The translations under genes and the position numbers were made by a program. This document shows, piece after piece, positions 40,059 to 48,766 of a DNA stretch of 64,000 nt (the first letter of the stretch is position 1; every line of letters starts with the position of its first letter). The DNA is from Streptomyces sp. NBC_01214 (lineage in GTDB: Bacteria > Actinomycetota > Actinomycetes > Streptomycetales > Streptomycetaceae): assembly GCF_026340975.1 (NCBI RefSeq), contig NZ_JAPEOS010000002.1, positions 1,733,001 through 1,797,000 of the forward strand, written 5' to 3'. Below the pieces are notes generated by a model. It saw nothing but the letters and a program-made list of their open reading frames with translations, did not search any database and was not told the origin of the DNA.

Positions 40059-42443
40059 GTGCTCAAGCACAGAGCTGTGCGCTCTTCCCTTCTCGCCTCC
40101 GCCGTAGCCGTGACCCTCCTCGCCACCGCGGGGCAGGCCACCACGCAGGCCGCCGAGTTCGCGGCCCCGGCCCCCTTCACCGGCGCACAGGCCGCCCCCG
40201 CCACCGCCCCCGGCCCCACGGGGAACCCGTTCGACGAGGTCGACCGCCTGGCCGACCAGAAGGACAACACCCCGGCGCCGGCGCCGGCACCCGGCGGGCA
40301 GGACATCGCCGGGCAGGTCCCCGGCGCGGCCCCGGCCGCCTCCGCGCCCGTCGACGACCTACAGAAGCGCGGCAAGACGGCCAAGGCGGCCCCCACCGCG
40401 AAGAGCGTCGCCGCGGGCGTCCCCTGCACCCTTGACGGGATCACCGGCCTCAGCCCCGAGCAGTTCGCCGACTTCCTCGGCGACCAGGCCGTCCTCGCCG
40501 ACGGCTGCCTGCGCGGGCTCATCTGGACCTGGGACGCCCGACTGGTGCCGGTCATGTCGGACGCGCACGTCCAGGCCGTCTCCCGCCGGATATCCGGCCT
40601 GGCCGCCGCCCACGACGGCCGCAACTCCTCCCACCTGGAGGAGATGTTCACGTACCTGCACGCGGTCGCCTACCACGACTACTCGCGCTCCGAGATCGAC
40701 GTCACCGACGCCCCCACCGTCGACGCGATGCGCCGCGCCATCGCCGACTTCGGCGCCGCCGCCCACACCTTCGACGCGACCCCGAGCAACGCCCGCACCC
40801 TGCGCGAGGCCCTCTACGCCGGCAGCGCGCCCGGCCTGCGCCAGCACCAGCTCGGCCTCATCAAGAAGGTGCTGGCCACCATGGACCCGGCCCACCCGGC
40901 CACCCACCTCGACGCCGGCTGGGGCGGCGCCGCGCTGGCCGCCCTCTCCGTCACCTACCTGGGTGTCTACCCGGGCAACCAGGACGCCGCCTTCCACTCC
41001 GCGGTGGCCGCCGACGCCTCCTACCGCGACGCCTTCAAGGCCTTCTCCACCTACACGCACCTCAAGGACACGGGCAACGCCTGGGTGGTGCGCGACGCGC
41101 TGAGCGAGTACGCCCGCTTCGGCCAGGTCGAGGGGCTGCGGGAGCGGGTCGTCGCCGACCTGGGCGCGATGCTCGGCCCCGTCCGCTCCGCCTTCGGCGA
41201 CGGCAGCGAGCCTTGGGCCAAGGTCGTCTCCTGGCTCAACTTCTACGAGGCCTGCAAGCCGTACGGGGTGTGCAAGGAGGACATCGAGAAGCAGCTGTTC
41301 CCCCACACCTACTCCTACGACAACGGCGCCATCAAGGTCCGCACGGCCCTGGACCGGGCCACCGTCGACCAGCTGTACTACGCGAGCAAGCAGGTCAAGG
41401 CCCAGTACCACCGCGTGCTCGGCACCGACCAGCCGCTCGCGGGCGACCCCAACTCCACGCTGAACATCGTGCTCTACGCCTCCCGCGCCGACTACGTGAA
41501 CTACCACCCGATCCTGACCGGCTACGGAACCAACAACGGCGGCATCTACATCGAGAACGGCGCCACCTTCTACACCTACCAGCGCCGCGTCCCGCAGGAC
41601 TCCTCCCTCACCCTCGAGGAGCTCTTCCGCCACGAGTACACGCACTACCTCAACGGCCGCTTCGCGGTGCCCGGCTTCTTCGGCCAGGGCCCCTGGTACG
41701 AGGGCGACCGCACGACCGCCATGGACGAGGGCACGGCCGAGTTCTTCGACGGCGCCACCCGCGACAACGGCATCGCCGTCCGCAAGTCCCTCGTCAAGAG
41801 CATCATCAGCGACACAGCCGGCGGCGGCCCGCGCATGAGCGTCGAGCAGCTGCTGAACGCCACCTACGACGGCGACGGCTTCCGCTTCTACAGCTACGCG
41901 GGCACCTTCTTCGAGTTCCTGTGGACCGAGAAGCCCACCCTGCTGCGCGAGATGTACGCGCACCTGCGGGCCGACGACGTGGCGGCGTACGACGCCTGGC
42001 GCTACCGCATGGGGGCGGACACCTACCTCCAGCGCGACTACGACCGCTTCCTGGACGCGCAGATCGCCAAGGTCGACCAGCTCTACGTGCCGAACACCTC
42101 CTTCACCCCCAACGACCGGCTGCGCGACGCGGCGCTCGCCTCGGTGAAGTCGTCCTTCGCCACGGCCACGTACAACACGCCGGACTGCGTGGAGAACGGC
42201 GACCCGGGCAAGCGGCGCTTCACCTGCACCGGCCGGATCACCGCGAACCTGAAGAACTGGCGCAACGACGACCAGAACTTCAAGGACATGTCGGAGACGG
42301 TCGACTACTTCATCCTCGACCGGGCGGGCGCGGCCTCGAACAACCTCGCCGACATGAACTGTTCCTTCGGCCCGGTGGAGATCTGGACCAACAAGGTGGC
42401 GGGCAGCTCCAGTTACAGCTGTGAGGGCCCCCTCCGCAGCTGA
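40059..42443 (+). CDS. Secreted M9 microbial collagenase
   Basis: A 794-residue exported collagenase. A signal peptide (LLASAVAVTLLATAGQATTQAAEF, cut near 32) is followed by a Pro/Ala-rich region. The M9 N-terminal activator domain comes next (from about residue 130, CTLDGITGLSPEQFADFLG), then the peptidase domain with HEYTH at 525-529 and the third zinc ligand E557 in TTAMDEGTAEFF. The 28-residue gap between H529 and E557 matches clostridial ColG. The last 100 residues contain two Cys pairs, but I see no PKD or collagen-binding domains, so it is shorter than the clostridial enzymes. CCAGGAG precedes the GTG start. It digests triple-helical collagen or gelatin outside the cell. Confidence 0.92.
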   Translation: MLKHRAVRSSLLASAVAVTLLATAGQATTQAAEFAAPAPFTGAQAAPATAPGPTGNPFDEVDRLADQKDNTPAPAPAPGGQDIAGQVPGAAPAASAPVDDLQKRGKTAKAAPTAKSVAAGVPCTLDGITGLSPEQFADFLGDQAVLADGCLRGLIWTWDARLVPVMSDAHVQAVSRRISGLAAAHDGRNSSHLEEMFTYLHAVAYHDYSRSEIDVTDAPTVDAMRRAIADFGAAAHTFDATPSNARTLREALYAGSAPGLRQHQLGLIKKVLATMDPAHPATHLDAGWGGAALAALSVTYLGVYPGNQDAAFHSAVAADASYRDAFKAFSTYTHLKDTGNAWVVRDALSEYARFGQVEGLRERVVADLGAMLGPVRSAFGDGSEPWAKVVSWLNFYEACKPYGVCKEDIEKQLFPHTYSYDNGAIKVRTALDRATVDQLYYASKQVKAQYHRVLGTDQPLAGDPNSTLNIVLYASRADYVNYHPILTGYGTNNGGIYIENGATFYTYQRRVPQDSSLTLEELFRHEYTHYLNGRFAVPGFFGQGPWYEGDRTTAMDEGTAEFFDGATRDNGIAVRKSLVKSIISDTAGGGPRMSVEQLLNATYDGDGFRFYSYAGTFFEFLWTEKPTLLREMYAHLRADDVAAYDAWRYRMGADTYLQRDYDRFLDAQIAKVDQLYVPNTSFTPNDRLRDAALASVKSSFATATYNTPDCVENGDPGKRRFTCTGRITANLKNWRNDDQNFKDMSETVDYFILDRAGAASNNLADMNCSFGPVEIWTNKVAGSSSYSCEGPLRS

Positions 42444-42462
42444 CCGGCCACCTGCCCGGCGC

Positions 42463-42504
42463 CGGACCGGTCCCGCATCCGAGGGGGGTGCGGGACCGGT
42501 CCGG
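42463..42504 (+). terminator. Terminator after the collagenase gene
   Basis: CCGGACCGGTCCCGCA (42463-42478) pairs perfectly over 16 bp with TGCGGGACCGGTCCGG (42489-42504) across a ten-base loop. It isolates the collagenase transcript from the hydroxyproline operon. Confidence 0.8.
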
Positions 42505-42526
42505 GCATCTGGGCAGGCCCTAAAGA

Positions 42527-42535
42527 ATGTGACAT
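42527..42535. promoter_or_regulatory. Regulon element before the D-hydroxyproline dehydrogenase operon
   Basis: ATGTGACAT lies ten bases before the GTG start codon, followed by ATTACTGTC. The overlapping ACATAT could serve as a -10, giving a leaderless transcript. A repressor bound here would cover the transcription start. Confidence 0.65.
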
Positions 42536-42544
42536 ATTACTGTC

Positions 42545-43753
42545 GTGCTCAAGAGACACTCCCTGGACGCCGTGATCATCGGCGCCGGCGTCGTCGGGGC
42601 GGCCTGCGCCTACTACGCGGCCCGCGCCGGACTCTCCGTGGCCGTGGTCGACCGGGGCCCCGTGGCGGGCGGCACCACCGGTGCCGGCGAAGGCAACCTG
42701 CTCGTCTCCGACAAGGAGGCGGGACCCGAACTCGACCTCGCCCTGCTGTCCGCCCACCTGTGGACCGAACTCGCCGCGGTCCTCCCGCCGGACATCGAGT
42801 ACGAGCCCAAGGGCGGGCTCGTCGTCGCCCCCGACGAGCGGACCGTGAAGGCCCTGCGGCAGTTCGCGGAGGGCCAGCGCGCGGCCGGCGTCGAGGCGGC
42901 CCCGGTGGCGGCGGACGCCCTGCACGACCTGGAGCCGCACCTGGCCCCGGGCCTGGCGGGCGGCTTCCACTACCCGCAGGACGCCCAGGTCCAGCCCGCC
43001 CAGGCGGCGGCCCGCCTGCTGGCCGCGGCGCGCGCCCCGGGGGCGGCGGCCGCAGCCGCGGCCGCCGAGGTGTACCTCGGCGAGGAAGTGACGGAGATCC
43101 TGCTGGACCGGGGCGCCGTACGCGGGGTGCGCACGCCCCGCCGCGAACTCCTCGCCCCGGCCGTGGTGAACGCGGCCGGCACCTGGGGCGGCCACATCGC
43201 CTCGCTGGCCGGGGTCACCCTCCCCGTCCTCCCGCGCCGCGGCTTCGTCCTGGTGACCGAACCCCTGCCGAGGGTGGTCCGGCACAAGGTCTACGCCGCC
43301 GACTACATCGCGGACGTCGCCAGCGGCTCCGCGGCCCTGCAGTCCTCGGCGGTGGTCGAGGGCACCCCGTCCGGCCCGGTCCTGATCGGCGCCACCCGGG
43401 AGCGGGTCGGCTTCGACCGCACCCTCTCCACGGAAGCCCTGCGCCGCCTGGCCGCCCAGGCCGCGGCCCTCTTCCCCGTCCTGGCCGACGTCCGGGTGAT
43501 GCGCGCCTACCACGGCTTCCGCCCCTACCTGCCCGACCACCTCCCGGCGATCGGGGCGGACCCGCGGCGTCCCGGGCTGCTGCACGCCTGCGGGCACGAG
43601 GGCGCGGGCATCGGCCTGGCGCCCGCCACCGGGCTGCTGATCGCCGCCGCCCTGACGGGGGCCGAACCGCCGCTCCCCGCCCACCCGTTCCGTCCGGACC
43701 GCTTCGCCGCGGACCCGGCCGCCACCGACACCACCCCTGAGGAGCAGCACTGA
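42545..43753 (+). CDS. FAD-dependent D-amino acid (D-hydroxyproline) dehydrogenase, catalytic subunit
   Basis: A 402-residue DAO-family flavoprotein with the dinucleotide motif AVIIGAGVVGAACAYYAARAG, a GTTGAGEGNLL flavin contact and the C-terminal GHEGAGIGLAPATG. It is followed by overlapping genes for a (2Fe-2S) protein and a second flavoprotein. This matches the three-subunit hydrogen-cyanide-synthase-like D-hydroxyproline dehydrogenases of hydroxyproline catabolism. It would oxidise cis-4-hydroxy-D-proline to 1-pyrroline-4-hydroxy-2-carboxylate. The GTG start lies just after the regulon element with no Shine-Dalgarno, consistent with a leaderless mRNA. Confidence 0.86.
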   Translation: MLKRHSLDAVIIGAGVVGAACAYYAARAGLSVAVVDRGPVAGGTTGAGEGNLLVSDKEAGPELDLALLSAHLWTELAAVLPPDIEYEPKGGLVVAPDERTVKALRQFAEGQRAAGVEAAPVAADALHDLEPHLAPGLAGGFHYPQDAQVQPAQAAARLLAAARAPGAAAAAAAAEVYLGEEVTEILLDRGAVRGVRTPRRELLAPAVVNAAGTWGGHIASLAGVTLPVLPRRGFVLVTEPLPRVVRHKVYAADYIADVASGSAALQSSAVVEGTPSGPVLIGATRERVGFDRTLSTEALRRLAAQAAALFPVLADVRVMRAYHGFRPYLPDHLPAIGADPRRPGLLHACGHEGAGIGLAPATGLLIAAALTGAEPPLPAHPFRPDRFAADPAATDTTPEEQH

Positions 43754-44064
43754 TGCGCAGCCCCCGCGCGCTGGTCGGCGGCAGCCCGGCAGCCGTGCAC
43801 GAGATCACCTTCGACGGCCGGGAACTGCCCGCCCTGCCCGGCCAGAGCATCGCCGCCGTGCTCTGGGGCGCGGGCATCCTCGCCTGGCGGACCACGCGCG
43901 AGGGCGGCGCCCCGCGCGGTGCGTTCTGCGGGATCGGCAGCTGCTACGACTGCCTCGTCACCGTCAACGGCCGCCCGAACCAGCGCGCCTGTCTGGTCCC
44001 GGCCCGGCCGGGGGACTCCGTCACCACCCAGGAAGGAACGGGCCGTGCCGACCTCGCCGTCTGA
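43753..44064 (+). CDS. (2Fe-2S) subunit of D-hydroxyproline dehydrogenase
   Basis: A 103-residue small iron-sulfur protein with the plant-type cluster ligands in GAFCGIGSCYDCLVTVNGRPNQRAC (C-x4-C-x2-C, then C). It matches the HcnA/SoxA-alpha-like small subunits that pass electrons between the two flavoproteins of this complex. ATG overlaps the previous stop as TGATG, and its end overlaps the next gene by about 20 bases, so all three subunits are coupled. Confidence 0.87.
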   Translation: MRSPRALVGGSPAAVHEITFDGRELPALPGQSIAAVLWGAGILAWRTTREGGAPRGAFCGIGSCYDCLVTVNGRPNQRACLVPARPGDSVTTQEGTGRADLAV

Positions 44065-45730
44065 GCCCGCCGGTCGCGCGGGCCGCGCGGATCCCCCCAC
44101 CGCGCCCGCGCCCGCCACCGCGTCGGCACCGCCGTCCGCGTCCGCGTCTGCCGCGGCGTCGGCGTCCGCGTCTGCCGCGGCGTCGGCGTCCGCGTCTGCC
44201 GCCGGTCCTACGTCCGCCGGTCCCGGGCCCGCGTCTGCGTCTGCCGCCGGTCCTGCGTCGGCGCCCGCGTCTGCCGCAGGTCCCGCGTCCGCCGCCGCCG
44301 CGTCCGCGGCGGCCCGTGCCGATCTCGCGATCGTCGGGGCCGGTCCGGCAGGGCTCGCCGCCGCCGTCACCGCAGCCTGCCTCGGGCTGCGGGTCACGCT
44401 GCTCGACGCGGGCGACCGCCCCGGCGGGCAGTTCTACCGCCACCCCGCCCCGGGACTGGGCGCGGCCCGCCCCGAGGCGCTGCACCACGGTTGGGCGGAG
44501 TTCGCCACCCGCGAAGCCGCCCTGCGCGCCCACGAGTCGGCCGGCCGGATCACGTACCTCCCGCTCCACCACGTGTGGACGGTCGTCCCGGGCGGGGCGG
44601 CCGGGGCGCGCCGCGGACACGCCGGGCCCGCCACGGAGTGGGTCCTGCACGCCGTTGCCGGTCACGCCCCCGAGGAGCGGGCCACCGCCGTCACGGCCCG
44701 GGCCGTGCTCATCGCCACCGGTGCCTACGAGCGGCAACTGCCCTTCCCCGGCTGGACCCTGCCGGGAGTGGTCGGGGCCGGCGGGGCGCAGGCCATGCTC
44801 AAGGGCGGGTTGGTCCTGCCGGGCAAGCGGGTGGTCGTCGCCGGGAGCGGGCCGCTGCTGCTGGCCGTGGCCGGGTCCCTCGCCGCCGCCGGAGCCGCCG
44901 TGCCCGCCGTGGTGGAAGCCGCCGCCTACACCGCGTACGCCGGCCGGGTCCCCACCTTGCTGCGCAACCCCGGCAAGCTCGTCGAGGCCGCCACCTACGG
45001 CGGGGCGCTGGCCCGTCACCGCGTCCGGCTCCTCACCCGGCACGCCGTCACCGAGGCGCACGGCACCGACCGGGTCGAGGCCGTCACCGTGGCCCGGCTC
45101 GACCGCGACTGGCGACCGCTGCCCGGTACCGGCCGCCGGATCCCCTGCGACGCCCTGGCCGTCGGGCACGGGCTGGTGCCCCAGCTGGAACTCGCCACCG
45201 GCCTCGGCTGCGCAACCCGCACCGGCCCCGACGGCGCCGTCGCCCTCGTCCTCGACGCCGAGCAGCGGACCTCCGTCCCGGGCATCTGGTCGGCGGGCGA
45301 GACCGGTGGCATCGGCGGGGCCCAACTGGCCATGACCGAGGGCGAACTGGCCGCGCACTCCATCGCGGGTGCGCTGCCCGGGGGCCGGCTCACCCGCAGC
45401 CGCGCCCGGCTGCGCGCCTTCGCCGACGCGATGGCCGCAGCCCACCGCCCCGGTGAGGGGTGGACCGGCTGGCTCCGGGACGACGCCGTCGTCTGCCGCT
45501 GCGAGGAGGTGCCGGCCGGGCGGATCCGCGAGGCTGCGGGCGACCTCGGCGCGCGGGACGCCCGCAGCGTCAAGCTCCTCACCCGGGCCGGCATGGGCTG
45601 GTGCCAGGGCCGGATGTGCGGCCCGGCCGTCGCGGCCCTGGCCGGGGAGGAGCCCGCGCCCGACCGGCGGCCGCTGTCCTGCCCCGTTCCGCTGCGCCAC
45701 CTCGCCGAACTTCCGCCCGCCGAGCACTGA
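44045..45730 (+). CDS. FAD/NAD(P)-binding subunit of D-hydroxyproline dehydrogenase with Ala/Ser-rich N-terminus
   Basis: A 561-residue pyridine-nucleotide-disulfide-type flavoprotein. The first dinucleotide motif (LAIVGAGPAGLAAAVTAACLG) starts only near residue 97. A second follows at VVVAGSGPLLLAVAGSLA, and the C-terminal BFD-like iron-sulfur domain has CRCEEVPAGRIREAAGDLG and GWCQGRMCGPAV. This is the HcnB/SoxA-like electron-transfer subunit. Residues about 20-95 are an Ala/Ser/Pro tail built from repeats such as ASASAAASASASAA, absent from typical members. GTG 44045 is supported by AGGAAGGA eight bases upstream. Confidence 0.86.
   Translation: MPTSPSEPAGRAGRADPPTAPAPATASAPPSASASAAASASASAAASASASAAGPTSAGPGPASASAAGPASAPASAAGPASAAAASAAARADLAIVGAGPAGLAAAVTAACLGLRVTLLDAGDRPGGQFYRHPAPGLGAARPEALHHGWAEFATREAALRAHESAGRITYLPLHHVWTVVPGGAAGARRGHAGPATEWVLHAVAGHAPEERATAVTARAVLIATGAYERQLPFPGWTLPGVVGAGGAQAMLKGGLVLPGKRVVVAGSGPLLLAVAGSLAAAGAAVPAVVEAAAYTAYAGRVPTLLRNPGKLVEAATYGGALARHRVRLLTRHAVTEAHGTDRVEAVTVARLDRDWRPLPGTGRRIPCDALAVGHGLVPQLELATGLGCATRTGPDGAVALVLDAEQRTSVPGIWSAGETGGIGGAQLAMTEGELAAHSIAGALPGGRLTRSRARLRAFADAMAAAHRPGEGWTGWLRDDAVVCRCEEVPAGRIREAAGDLGARDARSVKLLTRAGMGWCQGRMCGPAVAALAGEEPAPDRRPLSCPVPLRHLAELPPAEH
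44138..44185. repeat. 24-bp minisatellite encoding the Ala/Ser tail
   Basis: Two identical 24-bp units (44138-44161, 44162-44185), each reading ASASAAAS, are followed by a partial third. The unit length keeps the frame, so copy number can change without breaking the gene. Confidence 0.75.
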
Positions 45731-45747
45731 TCGGGGCGCCGGGGCCC

Positions 45748-45784
45748 TTGTGGCCACGCCGCACCCGCTAGTAAAATGTCACAC
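45748..45784 (+). promoter_or_regulatory. Promoter and regulon element before the deaminase-epimerase operon
   Basis: TTGTGG (45748-45753) and TAAAAT (45772-45777) are 18 bp apart. ATGTCACAC (45776-45784), the reverse complement of GTGTGACAT, starts within the -10 and covers the likely transcription start. AGGGAG before the ATG at 45806 gives the translation start. Confidence 0.7.
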
Positions 45785-45805
45785 ACCACTCTAGGGAGCT
45801 CTCAC

Positions 45806-46726
45806 ATGACCCACGCGCACACCCCCGCGCCCCGCACCCGCACCCGCCCCTGGCACGGAATCATGGTCGCCACCGCGCTCCCGCTGCGCGAGGACCTCAC
45901 CGTCGACTACGACGCATACGCCGAACACGTTGCCTGGCTGATCGCGGGCGGCTGCGACGGCGTGGTCCCCAACGGCTCCCTCGGGGAGTACCAGACCCTC
46001 ACCGACGAGGAGCGGGCACGCGTCGTGCGCACCGCCGTCGAGGCCGCCGGCGACGGCGACCGCGTGATGCCCGGCGTCGCCGCCTACGGCAGCGCCGAGG
46101 CCCGCCGCTGGGCCGACCAGGCCGCCGAGGCCGGCGCCGGCTCCGTACTCCTGCTGCCCCCCAACGCCTTCCGGGCCGACGAGGACGCCGTACGCGCCCA
46201 CTACGCCGAGGTCGCCCGCGCCGGGCTGCCCGTCGTCGCGTACAACAACCCCATCGACACCAAGGTGGACCTGACCCCGGACCTGCTCGCCCGGCTGCAC
46301 GCCGACGGCTCCATCGTCGCCGTCAAGGAGTTCAGCGGCGACGTGCGCCGCGCCTACGAGATCGCCGAGCTCGCCCCCGGCCTCGACCTGCTCATCGGCG
46401 CCGACGACGTCCTCCTCGAACTCGCCCTCGCGGGCGCCGTCGGCTGGATCGCCGGCTACCCCAACGCGCTCCCGAACGCTTGCGCCACCCTCTACAGGGC
46501 CGCCGTCGCCGGGGACCTCGACACCGCCCTGCCGCTCTACAAGTCCCTGCACTCGCTGCTGCGCTGGGACTCCAAGACCGAGTTCGTCCAGGCCATCAAG
46601 CTCTCCATGGACCTGGCCGGGCGCCCCGGCGGCGCCACCCGCCCGCCGCGCTTCCCGCTCACGGGCGAGACCGAGGCCGCCGTCCGCGCCGCCACCGAGA
46701 AGGCCCTCGCCGAGGGCCTCAACTAG
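45806..46726 (+). CDS. DapA-family lyase/deaminase, probable 1-pyrroline-4-hydroxy-2-carboxylate deaminase
   Basis: A 306-residue class I aldolase-fold protein of the dihydrodipicolinate synthase family. The N-terminal phosphate-like loop is NGSLGEYQTLTDEER, the tyrosine lies in VVAYNNPIDT, and the Schiff-base lysine is K174 in IVAVKEFSGD. In hydroxyproline operons this family member deaminates and dehydrates the pyrroline product to 2-oxoglutarate semialdehyde. ATG 45806 with AGGGAG seven bases upstream is preferred to an in-frame ATG at 45776 that lies inside the operator. Confidence 0.85.
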   Translation: MTHAHTPAPRTRTRPWHGIMVATALPLREDLTVDYDAYAEHVAWLIAGGCDGVVPNGSLGEYQTLTDEERARVVRTAVEAAGDGDRVMPGVAAYGSAEARRWADQAAEAGAGSVLLLPPNAFRADEDAVRAHYAEVARAGLPVVAYNNPIDTKVDLTPDLLARLHADGSIVAVKEFSGDVRRAYEIAELAPGLDLLIGADDVLLELALAGAVGWIAGYPNALPNACATLYRAAVAGDLDTALPLYKSLHSLLRWDSKTEFVQAIKLSMDLAGRPGGATRPPRFPLTGETEAAVRAATEKALAEGLN

Positions 46727-46745
46727 TCGTCCGGGGGAACCGCAC

Positions 46746-47750
46746 ATGCGCACGCGCCACGTCTACCACGCGGTGGACTCGCACACCGAGGGCATGCCGA
46801 CCCGGGTCATCACCGGGGGAGTCGGGGTGGTCCCCGGCGCCACCATGGCCGAGAAGCGGCTCCACTTCATCGCGCACATGGACCACGTCCGGACCCTGCT
46901 CATGTACGAGCCGCGCGGACACTCCGCGATGAGCGGCGCGATCCTCCAGCCCCCGACCCGCCCGGACGCCGACTACGGCGTCCTCTACATCGAGGTGTCG
47001 GGCCTGCTCCCCATGTGCGGGCACGGCACCATCGGGGTCGCCACCGTCCTCGTCGAGACCGGCATGGTGGCGGTCGTCGAGCCGGTCACCACCGTCCGGC
47101 TCGACACCCCGGCCGGGCTGGTGAGCGTCGACGTCCGCGTCGAGGACGGGGCGGCGACCGCCGTCACCCTCACCAACGTGCCCTCCTTCAGCGTCGGCCT
47201 CGACCTCAAGACCGAGGTCCCCGGCTTCGGCACGCTCACCTACGACCTGGCCTACGGCGGCAACTTCTACGCCTTCGTCGAACTCGACGCTCTCGGCCTG
47301 CCCTTCGACCGCGCCCGCAGGGACGACCTGCTCGCCGCCGGGCTGGCCGTCATGGACGCGATCAACGCCGGCCCGGACCGGCCCGTCCACCCCGAGAACC
47401 CCTCCATCGCCGGGGTCAAGCACGTCTACCTCGCCGCCCCCGGCTCCGACGCCCACCGCTCCCGGCACGCCATGGCCATCCACCCCGGCTGGTTCGACCG
47501 CTCGCCCTGCGGTACGGGCACCAGCGCGCGGATGGCCCAGCTGCACGCCCGCGGCCTGCTGGAGCTCGGCGCGGACTTCGTCAACGAGTCCTTCATCGGC
47601 ACCGAGTTCACCGGCCGGCTGGTCGGGGAGACCACCGTCGGCGGCCTCCCGGCCGTGGTCCCCACCGTCACCGGCCGGGCCTGGATCACCGGCACCGCCC
47701 AGTACTTCCTCGACCCGACCGACCCCTTCCCCGGAGGGTTCCTGCTGTGA
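46746..47750 (+). CDS. 4-hydroxyproline 2-epimerase (proline racemase family)
   Basis: A 334-residue proline racemase-fold enzyme. Both catalytic cysteines are present: C91 in LLPMCGHGTIG and C255 in DRSPCGTGTSAR. This Cys/Cys pair is typical of proline racemase and 4-hydroxyproline epimerase. In this operon it would convert trans-4-hydroxy-L-proline to cis-4-hydroxy-D-proline, the substrate of the upstream dehydrogenase. GTGA overlap with a second family member. Confidence 0.88.
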   Translation: MRTRHVYHAVDSHTEGMPTRVITGGVGVVPGATMAEKRLHFIAHMDHVRTLLMYEPRGHSAMSGAILQPPTRPDADYGVLYIEVSGLLPMCGHGTIGVATVLVETGMVAVVEPVTTVRLDTPAGLVSVDVRVEDGAATAVTLTNVPSFSVGLDLKTEVPGFGTLTYDLAYGGNFYAFVELDALGLPFDRARRDDLLAAGLAVMDAINAGPDRPVHPENPSIAGVKHVYLAAPGSDAHRSRHAMAIHPGWFDRSPCGTGTSARMAQLHARGLLELGADFVNESFIGTEFTGRLVGETTVGGLPAVVPTVTGRAWITGTAQYFLDPTDPFPGGFLL

Positions 47751-48766
47751 TCACCGTCCGTACGGTGGACTACCACACCGCCGGCGAGCCCTTCCGGATC
47801 GTCGACTGCGCCCTGGAAGGGATGCCGCCGGTCCCCGGGGACACCGTCGCCGAGCGCTGCGCCACCGTCATCGGCCCGGGAGGCTCGGGGACCGCCCCGC
47901 GCCGGGGCGCGCTGGACGACGTACGGCGCCTGCTCGTGCAGGAGCCGCGCGGGCACGCCGGGATGTACGGGGGGTTCGTGGTCCCGGCCGACGACGACGG
48001 CGCCCACTTCGGTGTGCTGTTCTGGCACAAGGACGGCTACTCCACCGCCTGCGGCCACGGCACCATGGCCCTCGGGGTCTGGGCCGTGGAGACCGGCCGG
48101 GTCGCGGCCCCGGAGGACGGGGACGCCCCGGTGCGCATCGACGTACCGTCCGGGCGCGTCACCGCCACCGTCCACCGCGGCGGGGGCCGCACCACCGGGG
48201 TCACCTTCCGCAACGTCCCGGCCCGGGTCGGCGCCCGCAAGGTCCCCGTCGCCACCTCGTTCGGGCTGGCCGAGGTGGACATCGCGCACGCCGGGGCCTG
48301 TTACGCCGCCGTCCGCGCGCGCGACCTCGGTCTGGACGTGACCCGGGCGGCGCTGCCCGCCCTGGTGCGGGCCGGACAGGAGATCCGGGCGGCGCTGGCC
48401 ACCCACCCCGCCACCTGGCACCCGGACGGCCCCTTGCTCTCCGGGGTCTACGGGGTGATCCTCCACGAGGAGCTGCCCGACACCCCGTTCGGGCCGCACC
48501 AGCGCAACGTCACCGTCTTCGCCGACGGGCAGGTCGACCGCTCGCCCTGCGGCTCCGGCACCTCGGCGCGGCTCGCGCTGCTCGCCGAGGACGGGCGGCT
48601 CGGCCCGGGCGAGGACCTGCTGCACGAGTCGGTCACGGGCACGGTGTTCACCGGGCGGATGCTGGACGGCGGGGGCACCGAGGTCACCGGCACCGCCCAC
48701 CGCACCGGCGAACACGCCTTCGTGGCGGACCCGCACGACGCGCTCGGCACCGGATTCCTCCTGTGA
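47747..48766 (+). CDS. Second proline racemase-family protein
   Basis: A 339-residue paralogue of the preceding gene, only moderately similar. It also keeps both cysteines: C102 in YSTACGHGTMALG and C268 in DRSPCGSGTSAR. Trans-3-hydroxy-L-proline dehydratases usually replace one cysteine, so an epimerase or racemase acting on a different isomer (3-hydroxyproline or proline) is more likely. The pairing with a downstream ornithine-cyclodeaminase-type reductase still allows a 3-hydroxyproline route. GTG start inside the previous stop, and GTGA overlap with the next gene. Confidence 0.8.
   Translation: MITVRTVDYHTAGEPFRIVDCALEGMPPVPGDTVAERCATVIGPGGSGTAPRRGALDDVRRLLVQEPRGHAGMYGGFVVPADDDGAHFGVLFWHKDGYSTACGHGTMALGVWAVETGRVAAPEDGDAPVRIDVPSGRVTATVHRGGGRTTGVTFRNVPARVGARKVPVATSFGLAEVDIAHAGACYAAVRARDLGLDVTRAALPALVRAGQEIRAALATHPATWHPDGPLLSGVYGVILHEELPDTPFGPHQRNVTVFADGQVDRSPCGSGTSARLALLAEDGRLGPGEDLLHESVTGTVFTGRMLDGGGTEVTGTAHRTGEHAFVADPHDALGTGFLL

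Noticed and set aside
45776..45805. Upstream ATG as start of the DapA-type deaminase
   Set aside because: It lies inside the operator and overlaps the predicted transcription start; ATG 45806 has a proper ribosome binding site and matches the family N-terminus.
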